Of a stretch of 44,270 bases of DNA, positions 1-7,430 are shown one piece after another. The notes under the pieces are model-generated. The model had not been told where the DNA came from. It saw nothing but the letters and a program-made list of their open reading frames with translations, and did no database searches. A program made the position numbers and the translations under genes. The stretch is from Halorubrum sp. GTDB taxonomy: Archaea; Halobacteriota; Halobacteria; Halobacteriales; Haloferacaceae. The stretch's first letter is position 1; every line of letters begins with the position of its first letter. The stretch lies in assembly GCA_028275105.1 (NCBI GenBank), contig JAQCNI010000007.1, positions 1-44,270 on the forward strand, given 5' to 3'.

Positions 1-166
1 ACGCTCGTTGCGCGCTTCAGTCGCTCACTTCGTTCGCTCCTTCCAGTGCTTTCGTCGTCTGCGCCGCCCTCACGGCTGCCCCTTTGAGTCCCACCCCGCA
101 CAGCATCGCGACCGCACCTCACGCCTCCCCAGCCTCACCGCTCAGGTTCACGGGTCTCCGGCCCGT
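1..166. other. Left-edge stretch, no gene seen; repeat-like
   Basis: This stretch lies downstream of pheT and I find no convincing coding frame in it. Read on the minus strand it holds a C-less purine-rich run followed by GAGCGAAC/GAAGTGAGCG-type near-palindromic words. That style is typical of dispersed repeats near genes in Halorubrum-like genomes. The same GAGCGAAG-type words recur in the hairpins near 23500 and 24180. Copy number cannot be judged from one window. Confidence 0.35.
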
Positions 167-1903
167 TCACCGGAGCGCGCCGAGCCGGAACTCGAAGGCG
201 GCCACCGGCACTTCGAGGTCGTGCTCAACGAGGACGGCCGGGTGGACCTCGCCGATCACGCCGACCTCGTCACCGTCGATCACGACGCTCGCAGTTCGGC
301 CGCCGATGAACGTCGGGTGCTCTGTCGGGGGCGTCGTTAGCGTCGCGCCGAAGTCGTCACAGACGGCTCGAAGCCGTCCCTTCGCCGCCTCGTAGGAGGC
401 GTCGCGACGCGCGACCGCGCCGGCAACGTGGCGGTCCTCGGCGACGTTGGTGGCCTCGGTCTCGTCACGCTCGGCGGCGAAGCCGATCTCGGCGACGTCC
501 TGCGGGTAGCCGTTGTGGGTGTTCCCCTCGAGCAGCAGCAGCAGCGACGGGAGCGCCCACGTCCGGAGCTGGGTGTACGCCTCGCTGTACGGCTCCGTGA
601 TCTCGACCGGTTCGCCCCCGCCGAGGACGTCGGTTCCGGGCTCGACTCGCATCCGGTCGTAGTTCTCCGTCCCGCTCGTCATGTGGAAATTTAACAGGTC
701 CTCGAAGCCGAGCCCGACGAGACTCGTCCGGACGGCATCCGCCAGTTTCGTCCGGTCGTGGCGGCCGCCGACGGTCCCGGCGTCGGGGTAGCGCGGCTCC
801 AACTCGTCGAAGCCGTGGGCGCGGCCGACGTCGTCGACGAGGTCCATCGGGTGGAGCACGTCGACGCGATACGGCGGGATTTCCACGTCGTAGGTCACGT
901 CCTCGCCGAGCGTATACGTCGCGTCGAGTCCGGAGCGCTCGAAGCAGTCGACGACCGCCTCGGGCTCGAACTCAACGCCGAGCAGGGTTTCGATCCGGTC
1001 GTGTGTCACCGATTTCGCGTCGGTTTCGAGGGTCGGCCGGACCAGTTCGGAGCCGTATGTCTCCGGATGGACGGCGTCGGCGGCGTACTCGACCGCGACT
1101 TCCTCGACGGTCGCGCCGCGGGCCGAGAGCGCGTAACAGAGGATGGTACACATCCGATCTATCGTCCACTGGTCCGTGCCGGTGAGTTCGACGAACAGCT
1201 CCCGGGAGTCGGTCGACACCTCCGTCCGTTTCCCGTTGATGACGGGCGGGAATGAGAACAGTCCGAGCTCGTCGTAGATCGCCGGGTACCGGTCATACGC
1301 CGCCACGAGATCGGCGTACTCTCGGCCCGTGGCGTGATCCTCCAACACCGCCGCCGGCGTCATCGCCTCGTTCGCGTCGAGCGGAACGAACGTCTCGGCG
1401 TCGGGCTCGATCCCGCGGTACGTGATCGACCGCTCCGCGCCCTCCCGCAGCGCTGCGCCCTTCAGCATCGTCAGATCGTGGATCCCGATCGCGCCCTTCG
1501 CGCGGCCCCGTCCAATCGTCGCGTGGAGCTTCTCTTGGAGTTGGATCAGCGACTCCAGAGCGGCCTCGTCGAGGTCGAGCCCCCGGATCACCGCACCCGT
1601 GACGTACGGGCGTTCGTCCGGCACCGACCCCGCCACCTCGATCATCCACTCGGGGTCGTTGGCGTCGGGGACGTACACCCCCCGGTCGTCGCCGTAGTGG
1701 TACCGCAGCGATCGAGCGATTCCCTCGACCGACAGTCGATCGAGCCGATCGGGCGCGAACTCGAACTGCAGGCCACCGTCGTCGGTCTCGCCCTCGAACT
1801 CCAAACCGAGTCCGAACAGGTCCCGCTTGAACGCCTCGTCGCTCTTGTCCGCGTGGCCGGTGAGCGACCGCAGCTCGTCGGTGTCGACGTCGACGACGGG
1901 CAT
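167..1903 (-). CDS. pheT: Phenylalanyl-tRNA synthetase beta subunit
   Basis: This encodes the 578-aa beta chain of the cytosolic heterotetrameric PheRS, which charges tRNA-Phe together with the catalytic alpha chain. It is the archaeal/eukaryotic-type beta subunit: it has B3/B4 and B5 domains but lacks the bacterial N-terminal EMAP and C-terminal FDX domains. The protein begins MPVVDVDTDEL and ends EFRLGALR, as in haloarchaeal homologues. The start was chosen because its ATG overlaps the pheS stop in a TGATG (1-nt overlap), giving translational coupling. An in-frame extension to 2020 lies entirely inside pheS and has no family resemblance. Transcription must come from the pheS promoter. Confidence 0.96.
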   Translation of the reverse strand: MPVVDVDTDELRSLTGHADKSDEAFKRDLFGLGLEFEGETDDGGLQFEFAPDRLDRLSVEGIARSLRYHYGDDRGVYVPDANDPEWMIEVAGSVPDERPYVTGAVIRGLDLDEAALESLIQLQEKLHATIGRGRAKGAIGIHDLTMLKGAALREGAERSITYRGIEPDAETFVPLDANEAMTPAAVLEDHATGREYADLVAAYDRYPAIYDELGLFSFPPVINGKRTEVSTDSRELFVELTGTDQWTIDRMCTILCYALSARGATVEEVAVEYAADAVHPETYGSELVRPTLETDAKSVTHDRIETLLGVEFEPEAVVDCFERSGLDATYTLGEDVTYDVEIPPYRVDVLHPMDLVDDVGRAHGFDELEPRYPDAGTVGGRHDRTKLADAVRTSLVGLGFEDLLNFHMTSGTENYDRMRVEPGTDVLGGGEPVEITEPYSEAYTQLRTWALPSLLLLLEGNTHNGYPQDVAEIGFAAERDETEATNVAEDRHVAGAVARRDASYEAAKGRLRAVCDDFGATLTTPPTEHPTFIGGRTASVVIDGDEVGVIGEVHPAVLVEHDLEVPVAAFEFRLGALR

Positions 1904-3438
1904 CAGTGGCTCACCTCCGCGTTCCGGAGGAACTCGATGTCGGCCAGCGTCCCGTGGAGGTCGCGGATGTCCGCCGCGCCGGTGATGAGCATCGCGAGCC
2001 GCTCCAGCGCCAGCCCCCACGCCATCACGTCGCAGTCGACGCCGAGGGGGCCGGTCACCTCCTCGCGGAAGATCCCGGAGTTGCCGATCTCGATCTCCTC
2101 GCCGGTCTCCGGGTGTTTCCCGAACAGTTCGAAGGAGGGCTCGGTGTAGGGGTTGTAGTGGGGTTTAAATCGAATATCGGTGATCCCGAACTGGCGGTAG
2201 AACTGCTTGAACGTGCCCATCAGGTCGCGCACCGAGAGGTCCTCGGCCATCACCCATCCCTCGATCTGGAAGAACTCCAGAAGATGTGTCGGGTCGAGCG
2301 TGTCGTTCCGGTACACCTTTTCGACCGAGAAGTACCGCTGCGGGGGGTCGAGTTCCGCGCCAGCGTACCCCGAGAGGTACCGCATCGACAGCGAGGTGGT
2401 GTGGCCCCGCAGGGCGACCTCGCGGGCGAACGTCTCGGACCACGGCGAGTGATACCCGTCGCCGTGCTCTCCCCAGCCGTCGCGATGGGCGGATTCGACG
2501 CGGCGGATCAGCGTCGCCGGGATCCCGTCAATCGGTGGGACGTCGAGCGCAAACCGGTCCCAGTGGGTTCGAGCGGGGTGGTCCTGTGGCATGAACAGGC
2601 AGTCGTTGATCCAAAAGTCGCCGTCGGCGTGTGGCCCCTCCATCTCCTGGAACCCCATCCCGACGAGAACGTCCTTCACGCGGTCGGCCGTCCGTCGGAG
2701 AACGTGTTTCCGGCCGCCGCCAACCGCTGGCGCGTCGGCCTCAACGTTGTACTCGGCGAACTCGACGTCGCGCCACTCGCCGCTCGCGAGCAGTTCCGGC
2801 GTGAGCCGGTCGACCGTCTCCGCGGCCTCGACTCCTTCCATCAGCGCGTCGACGCCGGCGTCGGTGAGCCGAACGGTCCGGGTCGTCCGCTCCGCGAGGT
2901 CGACGAGCCCACGCGAGGCAAGCCGGTCGAGGACCGCATCGTCGACGTCGCCGTCGGTTCCGTCGTCGACCTCCTCGCTCGTGTCGCCGTCGACGAGCGC
3001 ATCGAGCGCCGCCGCCTCGGGGTCGGCATCGGGCTCCGCGTCCGGGTCGACCGCAACTTCCCCGCCATCGATCGTTCCGAACTCCTTCCGTGGGAAGTTG
3101 GCCAGCGCGATGTCGACTTCGGGGCCCTCCAGCGCCGCCCCGCCGATGACGTCGCCCATCGCGATCGGCTTCCCGTCCGCGCCCGCATCGACCGCCGCCC
3201 GATACAGGCGGGTCTCGGGGAGCCCGTCGGTGACGTAGTCGCGCCCTTCGCCGGTGGGTTCGGCGACGGTCCCGGTCGTCTCGGTCACGGCGAGCAATCC
3301 CCCGTCGCGGAGGTCGAAGGCGGCGCCGGTCGCGGTTTCGGGCTTTAGCCCGGCGTCGTCAGCGATCTCGTCGATCGTCCGTTCGTCCGTCGCGCTCGCG
3401 GCCTCGAGGACCGCGAGCTGTCGTTCCGGGAGTCGCAT
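1903..3438 (-). CDS. pheS: Phenylalanyl-tRNA synthetase alpha subunit
   Basis: This is the catalytic class II subunit of PheRS, 511 aa. A winged-helix N-terminal region (MRLPERQLAVLEAA...) precedes the aminoacylation core. Class II signatures are visible: GFQEMEGP near residue 261, the GDFWINDCLFMPQDHPAR stretch after it, and motif 3 GLALERLAML near residue 474. The start at 3438 gives the normal haloarchaeal N-terminus; the frame stays open upstream for 87 codons of Arg/Pro-rich sequence typical of non-coding GC-rich DNA. It forms a two-gene operon with pheT (1-nt overlap). An acidic insertion around residues 145-180 is ordinary halophile adaptation. Confidence 0.96.
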   Translation of the reverse strand: MRLPERQLAVLEAASATDERTIDEIADDAGLKPETATGAAFDLRDGGLLAVTETTGTVAEPTGEGRDYVTDGLPETRLYRAAVDAGADGKPIAMGDVIGGAALEGPEVDIALANFPRKEFGTIDGGEVAVDPDAEPDADPEAAALDALVDGDTSEEVDDGTDGDVDDAVLDRLASRGLVDLAERTTRTVRLTDAGVDALMEGVEAAETVDRLTPELLASGEWRDVEFAEYNVEADAPAVGGGRKHVLRRTADRVKDVLVGMGFQEMEGPHADGDFWINDCLFMPQDHPARTHWDRFALDVPPIDGIPATLIRRVESAHRDGWGEHGDGYHSPWSETFAREVALRGHTTSLSMRYLSGYAGAELDPPQRYFSVEKVYRNDTLDPTHLLEFFQIEGWVMAEDLSVRDLMGTFKQFYRQFGITDIRFKPHYNPYTEPSFELFGKHPETGEEIEIGNSGIFREEVTGPLGVDCDVMAWGLALERLAMLITGAADIRDLHGTLADIEFLRNAEVSH

Positions 3439-3616
3439 TCGGTTATATGGGTACGTGTGTGGCTGCGTGGTAACGGTTCCGGCACGTCGCCGGCGCGGTG
3501 CGCGGCGGCCACGACGACCCCCGACCGGGAACGGCCCCCGATCGGATCCGACGTGACCGTCCGTCGGGTCGCCCGGTTTCACCGTCCCCCCGCGGGACGG
3601 ATCCGCCGCGCGCGGT

Positions 3617-3691
3617 TCACTCGAAAAACGGCCCGAACGCGTCGCCGTCGGTCCCGCGGGCGATCCCGCCAGTGGCGTGTTCGGATGCCAT
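3617..3691 (-). CDS. Possible leaderless 24-aa microprotein
   Basis: A short frame encodes MASEHATGGIARGTDGDAFGPFFE and then TGA. I do not recognise it. Support comes from position rather than homology. A CATAAACG TATA-like element at 3714-3720 is centred 26 nt upstream of the ATG, the spacing seen at the clear leaderless promoters elsewhere in this window. The peptide is Gly/Ala rich and ends with an aromatic/acidic tail. It lies between the M48-like gene and pheS on the same strand. It could also be chance: conservation or a transcript would decide. Confidence 0.35.
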   Translation of the reverse strand: MASEHATGGIARGTDGDAFGPFFE

Positions 3692-3713
3692 ACGCTCACG
3701 TGACACGCGACGG

Positions 3714-3720
3714 CGTTTAT
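3714..3720 (-). promoter_or_regulatory. TATA-like element for the 24-aa frame
   Basis: An AT-rich ATAAACG on the minus strand is centred about 26 nt before the ATG at 3691, in an otherwise GC-rich stretch. It could alternatively contribute to pheS transcription with a long leader. Confidence 0.35.
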
Positions 3721-3756
3721 GCGTTGTGGACGACGGAGCGTGCCGTCGACCCGAAC

Positions 3757-4413
3757 TCACTCTTCGTCTCCCCGCCGCCGGAGGGCCACGATCCGGTCGC
3801 CGAGGGGGGGTTGGACCTCGAACCACGTCGACCAGCCGCCGGTCTCGGGGTCGATGCCGCGAACCGTGGCGACTCGTTCGAACGCGTCGGCGACGCGGTC
3901 GGCTCCCACCGCGTCCGCGGCGCGTTCGTCCGCCGCGTACTGAACCCGCCGGCCGACCCAGAAGGACGCCACGCCGACCACGATGAGCGCGGCGAACCCG
4001 GCCTCGAACGGGACGACCGTGGCGATTATCGCGGCGAGGACCCCGACGACCGCGGCGACCGCGACGGCGCGGAACTCGCCGTAGTACGTCCCGACCCGAC
4101 CGCCTTCGGCCGCGAGCAGCCCGACCGCGACGTCCTCGTCGAGGTCGTCGAGGACCGAGTCGGTAACGAACAGCACGCGTCGCCCCGGGGGGCCGCGGAC
4201 CGCGACGTCGATCGACGTCGCGCCGACCGTCTCGATGACGGCGACACGGTCAACGTCGAGGACGGCGGTCCCGCGGAGTGCGTCGAGCGCCGCCCGCTCG
4301 GGGTCCGTCGGCTCCCGGAGGTCGCGGAACCGGTCGTTGAGATACAGCGGACCGATCTCGACGGCGAGAAACGTGACGGCAGCGACGCCGACGAGGAGGA
4401 CGGTCGGGATCAT
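3757..4413 (-). CDS. M48-like membrane protein with a lost HExxH site
   Basis: A 218-aa protein with an N-terminal membrane segment (residues 2-22) and two more around 115-155, in the arrangement of HtpX/M48 membrane peptidases. At the place where M48 enzymes carry HExxH it reads A102-E-G-G-R106, so both zinc-binding His are gone while the Glu is kept. Downstream, E163-R-A-A-D167 matches the third-ligand ExxAD motif. I infer a degenerate, probably non-proteolytic M48 homologue. It follows the MinD-like gene after 75 nt. A CTTTAAC element near 4440 is 27 nt from its ATG, so it probably has its own leaderless promoter. The family assignment rests on topology and these motifs. Confidence 0.6.
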   Translation of the reverse strand: MIPTVLLVGVAAVTFLAVEIGPLYLNDRFRDLREPTDPERAALDALRGTAVLDVDRVAVIETVGATSIDVAVRGPPGRRVLFVTDSVLDDLDEDVAVGLLAAEGGRVGTYYGEFRAVAVAAVVGVLAAIIATVVPFEAGFAALIVVGVASFWVGRRVQYAADERAADAVGADRVADAFERVATVRGIDPETGGWSTWFEVQPPLGDRIVALRRRGDEE

Positions 4414-4488
4414 CGGTCGTTGATCGCCCGCCGGAGCGTTAAAGCGACGCGGTCTCCGCGTGGCCGCTGACCGGGTCCCGGTCCGCCC

Positions 4489-5142
4489 TTACGGGCCCGG
4501 CGCACGGCGGGCGAGCGTCCGGATCGCGGCGGCCGCCTCGCTGTCGGGTGCCGCATCGGTGATCGGCCGTTCCTCCGTCACCGATCGTCCGACGCGGGGG
4601 TCGGCCGGCACGACCGCCGTCGCCGCGCCCAGCGCATCGGCGATCGCGTCGCTCGGCGGGGCCCCGGTCACCCGGTTGATCGCGCACGCGACCAGCCCGG
4701 CGTCGAGTTCACGCGCCAGTTCCCGGGTTCGGATCGCGTCGGCCAGCGCAAACGCCCGGGGCGAGACGACGACCAGACAGGCGTCCGCGACCGCAAGCGG
4801 GACGCCGGCGTCCGCCCGTCGGCCGGCCGGACAGTCGATTACGACCGTCCCGTGGTCGCGTTCGAGGGTCTCAACGACCGCAGCCAGTCCGGTCGGGTCG
4901 GCCGCGCGCGCGCCGGCAAGCGTCCGTCCGCAGGGAACGAGGTCGACGACGCCGGGGCGAAGCGCCTCCACGATCGACGCCCGTCCGGCGAGAACGTCGT
5001 GGAGGTCCGGTCCCCGACCCGCCGGGAGATCGGCCATCCCGAGGTCGGCGTCAATGACGACCGCGTCGAGCGCGGCCGCGACGTTGTACGCGAGCGTCGT
5101 CTTCCCGACGCCGCCCTTGCCGCCGGCGATGGCGAGGATCAC
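4489..5142 (-). CDS. MinD/ParA-family ATPase
   Basis: A 217-aa P-loop ATPase of the SIMIBI class. It has the deviant Walker A KGGVGKTT with the signature Lys9 and Lys14, a switch I-like DADLGMADL, and Walker B-like VVIDCPAG. Length and motifs match haloarchaeal MinD-like proteins, which dimerise on ATP and often position partners at the membrane or nucleoid. The last residues show no obvious amphipathic membrane-targeting helix, so classical Min function is not implied. Its ATG overlaps the stop of the preceding gene by 4 nt. It is the last tightly coupled gene of the cluster that begins with mcm, which suggests a role linked to replication or segregation, but this is inference from position. 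Confidence 0.85.
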   Translation of the reverse strand: MILAIAGGKGGVGKTTLAYNVAAALDAVVIDADLGMADLPAGRGPDLHDVLAGRASIVEALRPGVVDLVPCGRTLAGARAADPTGLAAVVETLERDHGTVVIDCPAGRRADAGVPLAVADACLVVVSPRAFALADAIRTRELARELDAGLVACAINRVTGAPPSDAIADALGAATAVVPADPRVGRSVTEERPITDAAPDSEAAAAIRTLARRAPGP

Positions 5143-5999
5143 GCGAGCCGCTCCAGGGACTCTCGGGGGACGTCGGTCGACTCGGCGCGCGCCGCCAGCG
5201 CCGACGCGCGTTCACTCGCCCGGCGAAGCCTCGCCGCGTCGGCGTCGACCTGCCGTTTGAGGTCCGGGACCCCGTCGACCCCGCCCAGCGCGGCGACGCC
5301 CTCGGTGGCCGCTTCGAGGTCCGCATCGGTCAGGCGTTCCGCACGCTCGATGCGACGCTCGACGGCGTCGAACCAGTCCCGAAGCCGGTTCTCTCCGGTA
5401 TCCGGGCCGACGGGTGAGCTCGATGACACCCCCGCCGGTTGCTCCCGGTCGGTCCCGTCCGGGGCCGGATCCGGCGGTTCTGCACCCGGTCGATCCGGGT
5501 CGCTGCCGATCTCATCGGCGTCGCCCCCGCCAGATCCGACGGTTCCATCGGTTCCGGCCGCTTCGACGTCGGACGCAACCGTCGTCCCGCGTGGCGGGCG
5601 ATGATCACCGAGGTCACGCACCGCCGCGGCCGCCGTGGCAGCCGACGGCTCCTCTTCGTCGATATCGTCCGCCCGGTCACCGTCGATATCGCCCCCGACG
5701 CGCTCTACCTCGTCGATCTCGACCGGCGGGTCGACCGGCGCCGCCGTCGACGCGAACCCGAGGCCGCGCCGTTCGTCGGGGCCGAGACGGACGGTTACCC
5801 CGATCGCGTCCCATCCCGCCTCCGGGATCCCGGACCGGCGGGGCGGGAGTACCGGCTCGTCGAGGCGGGATCGGATCCGGACGCGGCGGGCGTCGGTGGC
5901 GTCGTTGTGAACGCGGCAGCCGACGAGGGAGATGCCCGCCTCGCGCTCGACGGTCCACGAAAGTTCGGGGCTCATACGCCGGCTGGCTCGGGATCGCAT
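5139..5999 (-). CDS. Haloarchaeal hypothetical protein, Ig-like N-part and helical C-part
   Basis: Not recognised as a named family. Three parts are visible: a beta-rich N-terminal segment (about residues 9-100, with ELSWTVEREAGISLVGCRVHN-like strands), a long acidic Pro/Gly/Ser/Asp linker (about 105-210), and a C-terminal helical segment rich in Arg/Ala/Glu. The frame opens at 5999, directly abutting the previous stop (6000). A second ATG at 5975 gives MSPELSW and may be the true start. It overlaps the MinD-like ATPase by 4 nt, so the two are translationally coupled. The ATPase may be its partner, for example with the C-terminal helices as a regulator of the ATPase; that is inference. Confidence 0.75.
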   Translation of the reverse strand: MRSRASRRMSPELSWTVEREAGISLVGCRVHNDATDARRVRIRSRLDEPVLPPRRSGIPEAGWDAIGVTVRLGPDERRGLGFASTAAPVDPPVEIDEVERVGGDIDGDRADDIDEEEPSAATAAAAVRDLGDHRPPRGTTVASDVEAAGTDGTVGSGGGDADEIGSDPDRPGAEPPDPAPDGTDREQPAGVSSSSPVGPDTGENRLRDWFDAVERRIERAERLTDADLEAATEGVAALGGVDGVPDLKRQVDADAARLRRASERASALAARAESTDVPRESLERLA

Positions 6000-6722
6000 T
6001 TAATCGTCCGGGTCGACCACCGGAATGCCGAGCGTCGATCCCGGATCCCGGCCCTCCCACGCGTCGAACGCGGCCAAGGCGTCCGGTTCGAGGACGACCG
6101 GGCCGTTGAGGTCGGCGACCCGGACGGCGGCGAGTGAGCCGGCGACCCCCGGTCCGGCGTATTCGGCCGGGGCCGTCCCCGCGTCGGCCCGACCCCCCTC
6201 CGGCACGGCGGATAGCGCGTCGCGGAACGCGGGATAGATCTCGCCCGCGAGCTCCGACCGGGCATCCCGCCGGCGGTTCCGGAGCCGATCCCGGAACGCG
6301 AGCCGTCGTTCGCGTGCGTCTCGGGCGACTGCGGCCCGCTCCCGTGCCCGATCGAGCGCCTGTTCCGCGGCGATCCGCTCGGTCCGTGCGTCCGACAGCG
6401 CCGCGGCGGCCTCCTCGAGGTCCGCGAGCGCCCCGTCGACGTCGGCGTCGGTCGATCGACGGGCGCGCACGTCACCGCGTGCGGCCGCGACGCGCTCCGC
6501 GAGTCGGTCCTCCTCGCCGCCGACCGTCGCGAGGCGTCTCCGGGCTCCCTCGAGATCCACCGTCGGGACCGTAACCGTCTCGATCGACTCCCGGATCGTC
6601 GCCATCTCGGCCGCGAACGACGAGGCTCGACCGCGGGACCGGGCCGCCGCGGCGAGCTCCGTCCGCAGCGTCGTCCCGGTCGGTATTCGGCCGAGAACGT
6701 CGTCGGGATCCGAGCCGGTCAC
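6000..6722 (-). CDS. Coiled-coil hypothetical protein
   Basis: A 240-aa soluble protein of unknown function. Residues about 45-170 are heptad-like, Ala/Arg/Glu/Asp-rich helix (LEEAAAALSDARTERIAAEQ and similar), followed by a short globular tail containing GPVVLEPDALAAFDAW. It overlaps the upstream 112-aa gene by 4 nt and ends directly against the next gene. The long coiled coil beside a MinD-type ATPase recalls SMC-like or MinE-like partners, but no ATP-binding motif is present and I assign no function. Confidence 0.75.
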   Translation of the reverse strand: MTGSDPDDVLGRIPTGTTLRTELAAAARSRGRASSFAAEMATIRESIETVTVPTVDLEGARRRLATVGGEEDRLAERVAAARGDVRARRSTDADVDGALADLEEAAAALSDARTERIAAEQALDRARERAAVARDARERRLAFRDRLRNRRRDARSELAGEIYPAFRDALSAVPEGGRADAGTAPAEYAGPGVAGSLAAVRVADLNGPVVLEPDALAAFDAWEGRDPGSTLGIPVVDPDD

Positions 6723-7057
6723 AGTTCCCGGCCCTTCATCGTCTCCGGGTCCGGGTGGTCGGTCCCGGCGGCGAACGACGCGTACGGCGTCGCGGTCGCG
6801 TCGCGGTCGGCGTACGCCTCGGCCGCCTCCCGCACGGATGCGTCGACGGCCGTGAACTCGTTAAACGGCTCCGTGCGTTCGATCTGGACGTCGCCGCCGT
6901 GGGTCTCTCGCAACCGCAATGCGAGGAATGTGCCGTGGGCGGTCGCCTCGAACAGGGCTGCGCGGCCGAACCGGCGGGCGACCGTCCCGCCGTGGCGTCG
7001 GCACACGTTGCGGAGCCCCGTTCGTGCCGTCTCCGAGTACGTCACGACGAGCAACAC
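6719..7057 (-). CDS. Small haloarchaeal hypothetical protein (112 aa), GTG start
   Basis: The protein begins (V/M)LLVVTYSETARTGLRNVCRRHGGTVARRFGRAALFEATAHG and is unknown to me. I chose the GTG at 7057 over upstream ATGs because the frame before it is Arg/Ser/Pro-rich noise and a TTTTAC element at 7081-7087 is centred 27 nt away, implying a leaderless transcript. The start VLLVVTYS looks like a beta strand of a small alpha/beta domain. It overlaps the coiled-coil gene by 4 nt (ATGA), so the pair is translated together. Confidence 0.7.
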   Translation of the reverse strand: MLLVVTYSETARTGLRNVCRRHGGTVARRFGRAALFEATAHGTFLALRLRETHGGDVQIERTEPFNEFTAVDASVREAAEAYADRDATATPYASFAAGTDHPDPETMKGREL

Positions 7058-7080
7058 GACCCTCGGTGTTCGGCTCGGGA

Positions 7081-7087
7081 GTAAAAC
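7081..7087 (-). promoter_or_regulatory. TATA element of the 112-aa gene
   Basis: GTTTTAC on the minus strand is centred 27 nt upstream of the GTG at 7057. This provides an internal promoter within the mcm-to-minD cluster, after an 85-nt gap. Confidence 0.55.
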
Positions 7088-7142
7088 CCTTCCGGACGGG
7101 AGTGCCGTCCGCGGGACCGGCGGGCCGTCCCCCCGCGGCGTC

Positions 7143-7430
7143 TCACATCCGTTCGACGTCGAACTCGGGGATGTCATCGCTTTCGGGAGCGACCCCGGAC
7201 GCGGCCAACACGCGTTCGCGGGCCGCCGGTTCCGAGGGCGCGACGACGACCCGCCCGTCGACGGGCCCCTCGCCGGTCGCCCGGAACACGTCGTCGTCCC
7301 CGTCGAACTCCGCCGCGTACGTTCGGAGCACCGCCGCCACCCGCCGCTCCGTCGCCGTGAGGTCGGCATCGCCGTCCTCGAACGCCCGAAGCGCGTCCTC
7401 GACGTTCCGCACCGCGGAGATCCGGTCCAT
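7143..7430 (-). CDS. Small haloarchaeal hypothetical protein (95 aa)
   Basis: An acidic 95-aa protein beginning MDRISAVRNVEDALRAFEDG and ending EFDVERM. Its N-terminal half is predicted helical and the central VDGRVVVAPSEPAARERVL resembles a small beta-alpha unit. No family is recognised. Its ATG starts on the base next to the mcm stop codon (7431-7433), so it is almost certainly co-translated with the MCM precursor. Confidence 0.7.
   Translation of the reverse strand: MDRISAVRNVEDALRAFEDGDADLTATERRVAAVLRTYAAEFDGDDDVFRATGEGPVDGRVVVAPSEPAARERVLAASGVAPESDDIPEFDVERM

Larger units (their letters stand above)
3439..3756. other. 318-nt gap between pheS and the M48-like gene
   Basis: Apart from the pheS upstream region and the possible 24-codon gene at 3617-3691 (separate entry), I see no RNA gene or repeat here. 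The pheS-proximal part contains ATATAA a few bases ahead of the ATG, too close to serve as a TATA box for a leaderless pheS message. A weaker GTTACC element lies near 3471. Confidence 0.4.

Noticed and set aside
1904..2020. Extended N-terminus for pheT
   Set aside because: The extension lies within pheS and is unlike PheT; the TGATG overlap gives the family start.
1906..3348. Long open frame on the plus strand opposite pheS
   Set aside because: It mirrors the third-position GC bias of pheS, is Arg/Val/Gly-rich and resembles no family. Similar long antisense frames occur opposite most genes here.
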